Positions 60,577 to 64,000 of a stretch of 64,000 bases of DNA are shown here, one piece after another. A model generated the notes under the pieces. That model did not search any database and was not told the origin of the DNA. It was given only the letters and a program-made list of their open reading frames with translations. A program made the position numbers and the translations under genes. Numbering within the stretch: the first letter of the stretch is position 1; each line of letters starts with the position of its first letter. The stretch is from Candidula unifasciata (taxonomy: Eukaryota > Mollusca > Gastropoda > Stylommatophora > Geomitridae): contig CAJHNH020000217.1 in the NCBI GenBank assembly GCA_905116865.2, positions 79,501 through 143,500 on the forward strand, read 5' to 3'.

Positions 60577-62268
60577 CTACACATCAGATTCAAAATCATC
60601 TGGTAACTTTGACCCCTGTAGCATCTTCTTAATGTTAGCATTGACACTACCAAGTGTTGTGTTGCCCCTGGCAGCAGCTTCAATCTTCCACAGCAAATCC
60701 ACATCAAACTTGTGTGAGACAAATGATGTCACCTGACCCGTTTCTTTGACACCCACACGTCCTACCCTTCCCACACGATGTATGTAGTCAGACATAAATG
60801 TGGGAAAGTCATAATTGATCACATGCTGAACGTTGGTGGTGTCTAACCCACGAGATATGATGTCTGTAGCTACCAGTACATCTGAGTAGCCTTCTTTGAA
60901 CTGGTTAAATATTCCAGATCGGGTTTCTGGACTCAGCTCGCCAGTAAGTCTCAGACACTGGACACCATTATCTTCTAGAATCTTGGATAAGAAGTAACAT
61001 GTTTTACTATTGTTGGCAAAAATCAAAGTTGTCAGCTGTTTTTTTTCTTTCACAAGCTGAATCAGTTTCTCTGGCTTTTCAATTGGTTTCATGCGAACAA
61101 ACTTTTGAGTCACATGCGGCTGGAGTTTGTGCAAACCTTTGGTTGTGATTCTGTTCATTGCATCAACAGGGATAAATTTCTCAAGGGCTTCGTCAACATT
61201 TCTGGGCATAGTTGCACTGAATAGCACAATCTGTGTGCCACAGAGATAAGGAACTGTACTGTCTACAGCTTCCGCTGGACTCACTTGGAACAGCTGAAAA
61301 ATCTGGTGCAAATCTGATATAAAAGAGTCATCTAACAGTGTGTCAGATTCGTCTATAATCAGGTGCTGCAGATTTGTACGTTTTATACGATTTGTAGACA
61401 GATGCTTTATAAGCGCCCCTGGTGTTGTCACTAACATATCCATTGGAGTTGGTAGTTTCACACGGGGATATCCGCCAGTGAGACAGCATGGTACAAAATC
61501 AGCATAAGATCTCAAGGACTCTGCTACAGTCATGATCTGATGTGCTAGTTCTCTATTCGGAGTTACAATAACAGTGTTTGGATTACTGACATTTGAAATT
61601 GGACCGCTTTCGTCAGTTTTATGAGAGTCTTTATTTTCACATCTTAATCGTAGAATCCATTCCACAGCGGGTAGAAGGTACGCTAACGTTTTACCAGACC
61701 CAGTTTCAGCAGCACAAATAGCATTTTCACCCCGTAATAAGCTAGGAATAGCACGTTTCTGAATCACTGTTGGCTGTTCAAATCCTAAATTCTGCAATCC
61801 AGCACACAGATTTTCATTAATCCCCAGTTCTTGAAACGATAATATCTCGTCTTTATCCTGCAGGCATGGGTTTTCCGAATGTGGTAACAGAGTAAAATGG
61901 TCCCCCGCATTTTTCTTGTTCTTCCAGCCACAACTGACTAGCTTCTGGAGATTGTATTTGTCAAACTTATCATTTCTGCGACAGTTATAGACTTTTCTTT
62001 TGCATGCAAGGATTAGAGGGCCTCTCGAGACAGGGTTTACCTTTCCTGATCGATATTTCTTCAGGCGATGCTCGTACTGTTCTTTTAATTTGGCGGGGCA
62101 AGTTATGCGAGGCAGACTGTTTTCGTCATCGTCGTCGTCCTTGGCTGTAAAAGCCCTTGAATGCAAGAAACAACTGGGTGTCACGTGTTGTTGCAGTTTT
62201 GTTACCTGACACGGGGGATTTAGTCTTAACATACTACAATAACTTAATTTAATTACAGATCTCAACAT
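60577..62268 (-). CDS. DDX28: DDX28, mitochondrial DEAD-box RNA helicase
   Basis: A single-exon ORF of 563 residues (human DDX28 is 540 and also intronless). Motifs in order: Q motif about 145-170 (FQELGINENL to TVIQ), I AAETGSGKT 186-194, Ia PNRELA 237-242, TGG 264-266, Ib TPGAL 282-286, II DESD 306-309 (usual DEAD), III SAT 351-353, IV LIFANN 415-420, V ATDIISRGLD 467-476, VI HRVGRVGR 497-504. The RVGRVG repeat in motif VI and the following TSFVSHKFDV are typical of DDX28, which acts in assembly of the large mitochondrial ribosomal subunit. The N-terminus MLRSVIKLSYCSMLRL is basic without acidic residues, fitting a mitochondrial presequence. I chose the ATG at 62268: the open frame extends upstream to 62340 but only from a TTG. 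Met at residue 13 is an alternative. Confidence 0.96.
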   Translation of the reverse strand: MLRSVIKLSYCSMLRLNPPCQVTKLQQHVTPSCFLHSRAFTAKDDDDDENSLPRITCPAKLKEQYEHRLKKYRSGKVNPVSRGPLILACKRKVYNCRRNDKFDKYNLQKLVSCGWKNKKNAGDHFTLLPHSENPCLQDKDEILSFQELGINENLCAGLQNLGFEQPTVIQKRAIPSLLRGENAICAAETGSGKTLAYLLPAVEWILRLRCENKDSHKTDESGPISNVSNPNTVIVTPNRELAHQIMTVAESLRSYADFVPCCLTGGYPRVKLPTPMDMLVTTPGALIKHLSTNRIKRTNLQHLIIDESDTLLDDSFISDLHQIFQLFQVSPAEAVDSTVPYLCGTQIVLFSATMPRNVDEALEKFIPVDAMNRITTKGLHKLQPHVTQKFVRMKPIEKPEKLIQLVKEKKQLTTLIFANNSKTCYFLSKILEDNGVQCLRLTGELSPETRSGIFNQFKEGYSDVLVATDIISRGLDTTNVQHVINYDFPTFMSDYIHRVGRVGRVGVKETGQVTSFVSHKFDVDLLWKIEAAARGNTTLGSVNANIKKMLQGSKLPDDFESDV

Positions 62269-62314
62269 TTTGAAGTTTATATAACGAGTCGACCTGACTT
62301 TATTTAATCCACAT

Positions 62315-62335
62315 TTAGAACGCGTTGCCTTCCAT
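62315..62335 (-). promoter_or_regulatory. Possible upstream ORF of DDX28 (6 codons)
   Basis: ATG at 62335 opens MEGNAF and stops at TAA (62317-62315), 46 bp before the chosen DDX28 start and out of frame with it. It would act as a uORF only if transcription starts upstream of 62335, which is not known. Confidence 0.4.
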
Positions 62336-62347
62336 AACAAACGTTCG

Positions 62348-62355
62348 CCGGAAGT
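62348..62355. promoter_or_regulatory. ETS/GABP-like site in the DDX28 promoter
   Basis: CCGGAAGT about 80 bp upstream of the DDX28 ATG. This core is the binding site of ETS factors such as GABP (NRF-2), which commonly controls genes for mitochondrial proteins. A single 8-mer match is suggestive only. Confidence 0.45.
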
Positions 62356-62431
62356 TTGTATTTTTTATATTTACCATTGTTTCGTTCACAGAAATCGAAA
62401 GACAGTGAAGCGCCCCCTCCCCCTTTTCCGC

Positions 62432-62433
<2 letters not shown>

Positions 62434-62506
<73 letters not shown>

Positions 62507-62508
62507 CA
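62434..62508. repeat. (TA)n tract between CT and GA runs (perfect-looking palindrome)
   Basis: CT repeats (62434-62448), about 21 TA units, then GA repeats (62491-62506). The whole is self-complementary and could extrude as a cruciform or hairpin. It lies about 165 bp upstream of DDX28. Confidence 0.9.
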
Positions 62509-62534
62509 GAGACCATATCGTCTCGTTTTCACCG

Positions 62535-63590
62535 TTTTTTTTTTTTTTTTTGAGTAAACCCAGACCGTCGCGTCAACTCGGTCTGTTGGAATAATATAGT
62601 TATACCTTTTTTTTTTTTTTTTAAATAGTCTCATGAAAGTTTGATTATTAATGAATTTGACGTTCGTGTGTTCCCGCTGTAGTTAATTTGATGTCACGTA
62701 ATCTTGTGCTTAATGTAACATAGATGCATTCCTTTATTTAATGAGTTCAAGCGATTTGCATGTTGGTTTTACCTTTTCTTTAGAAAATTTACATTCAGCA
62801 GTTTATCGGGGCTTCCAAAACGCTACGGCGCTCTTAATGTTTTAAACTAATTCGAGTTGTCGGAATAGCGAGACTGCGCTCACAACCCCTCAGCCACAGA
62901 CGCCGATTATACTGTGAGTGCTAATCAGTAAAGTGTAACTATTTCTCGTGCGAGGTCTCGGAATCGCCCTGAAGCGGCGGATTGTAAAATAGGTACCTTA
63001 GTTTGGAAGGAAACTGGCGGCGAGCTAGCAGAATCGTTTTTTTTTTTTCTGCGCAACTGTTGGCTTTTCTCTGCTATTACGCTTAGCCTTCGGTTGAGCA
63101 TACACTCCCCTCTCCCATATTTGCTATCGGATGTATCCCAACCTTACCGTCATTTTCACTTATTGTACTGTTGACTGTTGTTAATATAACAGTTTCATAT
63201 AAATAAAAATAATAAATCTCTGAAATGAAAAACAAAATGTAATAGAATGAGTCCCGCATGTTGAAGATCTGAACTGCTGATTGAATGTTGTACATGAAAG
63301 TCCTAGACATGTAGGAGGTCATGACTTGCTCATGTGCGCTGCCAGAAAGCTGAAAGAGGGGGGGGGGGACTACTCCCTCCTCAGGTTACAAAGTTTGTGG
63401 CTAAAAATTGAGTGTTAACGAAAACATTGGATAGAGGAGATCCGACCACATAAGGTAAAAAAAAAAACAAACAGAGGGGACCCCTAAAGCATTCCCTCCT
63501 CATCACCTTACAAATGCTATAAGCAAATAATGTTGTAGGGTAGGGGGCCCTCAGGTCGCTGAGTACCCACCTCTCTCCACACTAAGGGGG
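62535..63590. other. No gene recognised
   Basis: Poly-T runs at 62535-62551, 62607-62622 and 63038-63049. A tRNA-like SINE head remnant on the minus strand near 62908-62866 (GGCGTCTGTGGCTGAGGGG). Poly-G at 63358-63368. ORFs have no recognisable domain. Confidence 0.4.
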
Positions 63591-63597
63591 AAGGGAC

Positions 63598-64000
63598 ACT
63601 TATCCCCTTCTCCCATAATGAGAGACACTTAGCCCCTTCCCCCATAATGAGAGACACTTAGCCCCTTCCCCCTTAATGAGGGACACTTAGCCCCTTCCCC
63701 TATAATGAGAGACACTTAGCCCCTTTCCCCATAATGAGAGACAGCCCCTTTCCCCATAATGAGAGACACTTAGCCCCTTCCCCCATAATGAGAGACACTT
63801 AGCCCCTTCCCCCATAATGAGAGACACTTAGCCCCTTCCCCCTTAATGAGAGACACTTAGCCCCTTTCCCCTATAATGAGAGACACTTAGCCCCTTCCCC
63901 CATAATGAGAGACACTTAGCCCCTTCCCCCATAATGAGAGACACTTAGCCTCTTCCCCCATAATGAGAGACATAATGAGAGACACTTGAGAGACAGCCCC
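63598..64000. repeat. 29-bp minisatellite running to the window end
   Basis: The unit CCCCTTCCCCCATAATGAGA plus GACACTTAG occurs about 13 times with small C-run length changes and some shortened units (63737-63755, 63962-64000). The array continues beyond the window. Confidence 0.93.

Noticed and set aside
62269..62340. N-terminal 24-codon extension of DDX28 as the main start
   Set aside because: The extension begins with TTG. In a eukaryote the first in-frame ATG at 62268 is preferred. Kept only as a possible non-AUG extension.

Overview
This is animal (metazoan) nuclear DNA, most likely from a mollusc or another lophotrochozoan. The evidence is intron-split genes with GT-AG junctions, conserved metazoan proteins, many tRNA-derived SINE copies, 5'-truncated LINEs, hAT-like DNA elements and long minisatellites. 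Placement in Mollusca is an inference from the repeat style and is not proven. No bacterial, phage or CRISPR features are present.

Three real genes can be supported. (1) The last four coding exons of a TMEM65 homologue (inner mitochondrial membrane protein) lie on the + strand between 10159 and 18517; earlier exons were not found. (2) Nine consecutive exons of an ERCC6L2-type SNF2 DNA translocase lie on the + strand between about 42254 and 54581. They run from an N-terminal acidic region through Walker A to the DEAH-box position. The last exon seen ends at a splice donor, so the gene continues past 54581, and probably past the window. (3) A complete intronless DDX28 (mitochondrial DEAD-box helicase) lies on the - strand, 62268 to 60577. 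If ERCC6L2 does continue rightwards, DDX28 is nested antisense in one of its introns.

Layout. 1-10 kb: SINE and LINE debris, a 26-bp minisatellite, a 300-bp CTT tract, a 28-bp minisatellite and about 2 kb of unrecognised sequence. 10-18.5 kb: TMEM65 exons separated by an RNase H LINE, nested SINEs, a hAT MITE with 8-bp target duplications, a 23-bp minisatellite and a 49-bp tandem repeat that has copied an intron-exon junction. 18.5-38 kb: intergenic, with LINE tails, two minisatellites, a hAT element carrying a SINE, many SINE-B copies and a cluster of three LINE fragments at 34-37 kb. 38.7-41.2 kb: an array of five alternating inverted units plus a palindromic element. 42-55 kb: ERCC6L2 exons in repeat-laden introns. 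55-64 kb: more repeats, DDX28 with its short promoter region, and a 29-bp minisatellite running to the window end.

The genes do not form an operon or an evident pathway. TMEM65 and DDX28 both encode mitochondrial proteins and ERCC6L2 acts in DNA repair, but nothing here shows co-regulation. The most notable signals are the duplicated splice acceptor in TMEM65, the alternating inverted array, the DESD and DEVH variants of helicase motif II, and a minisatellite that has grown inside the zinc-ligand codons of a LINE tail.
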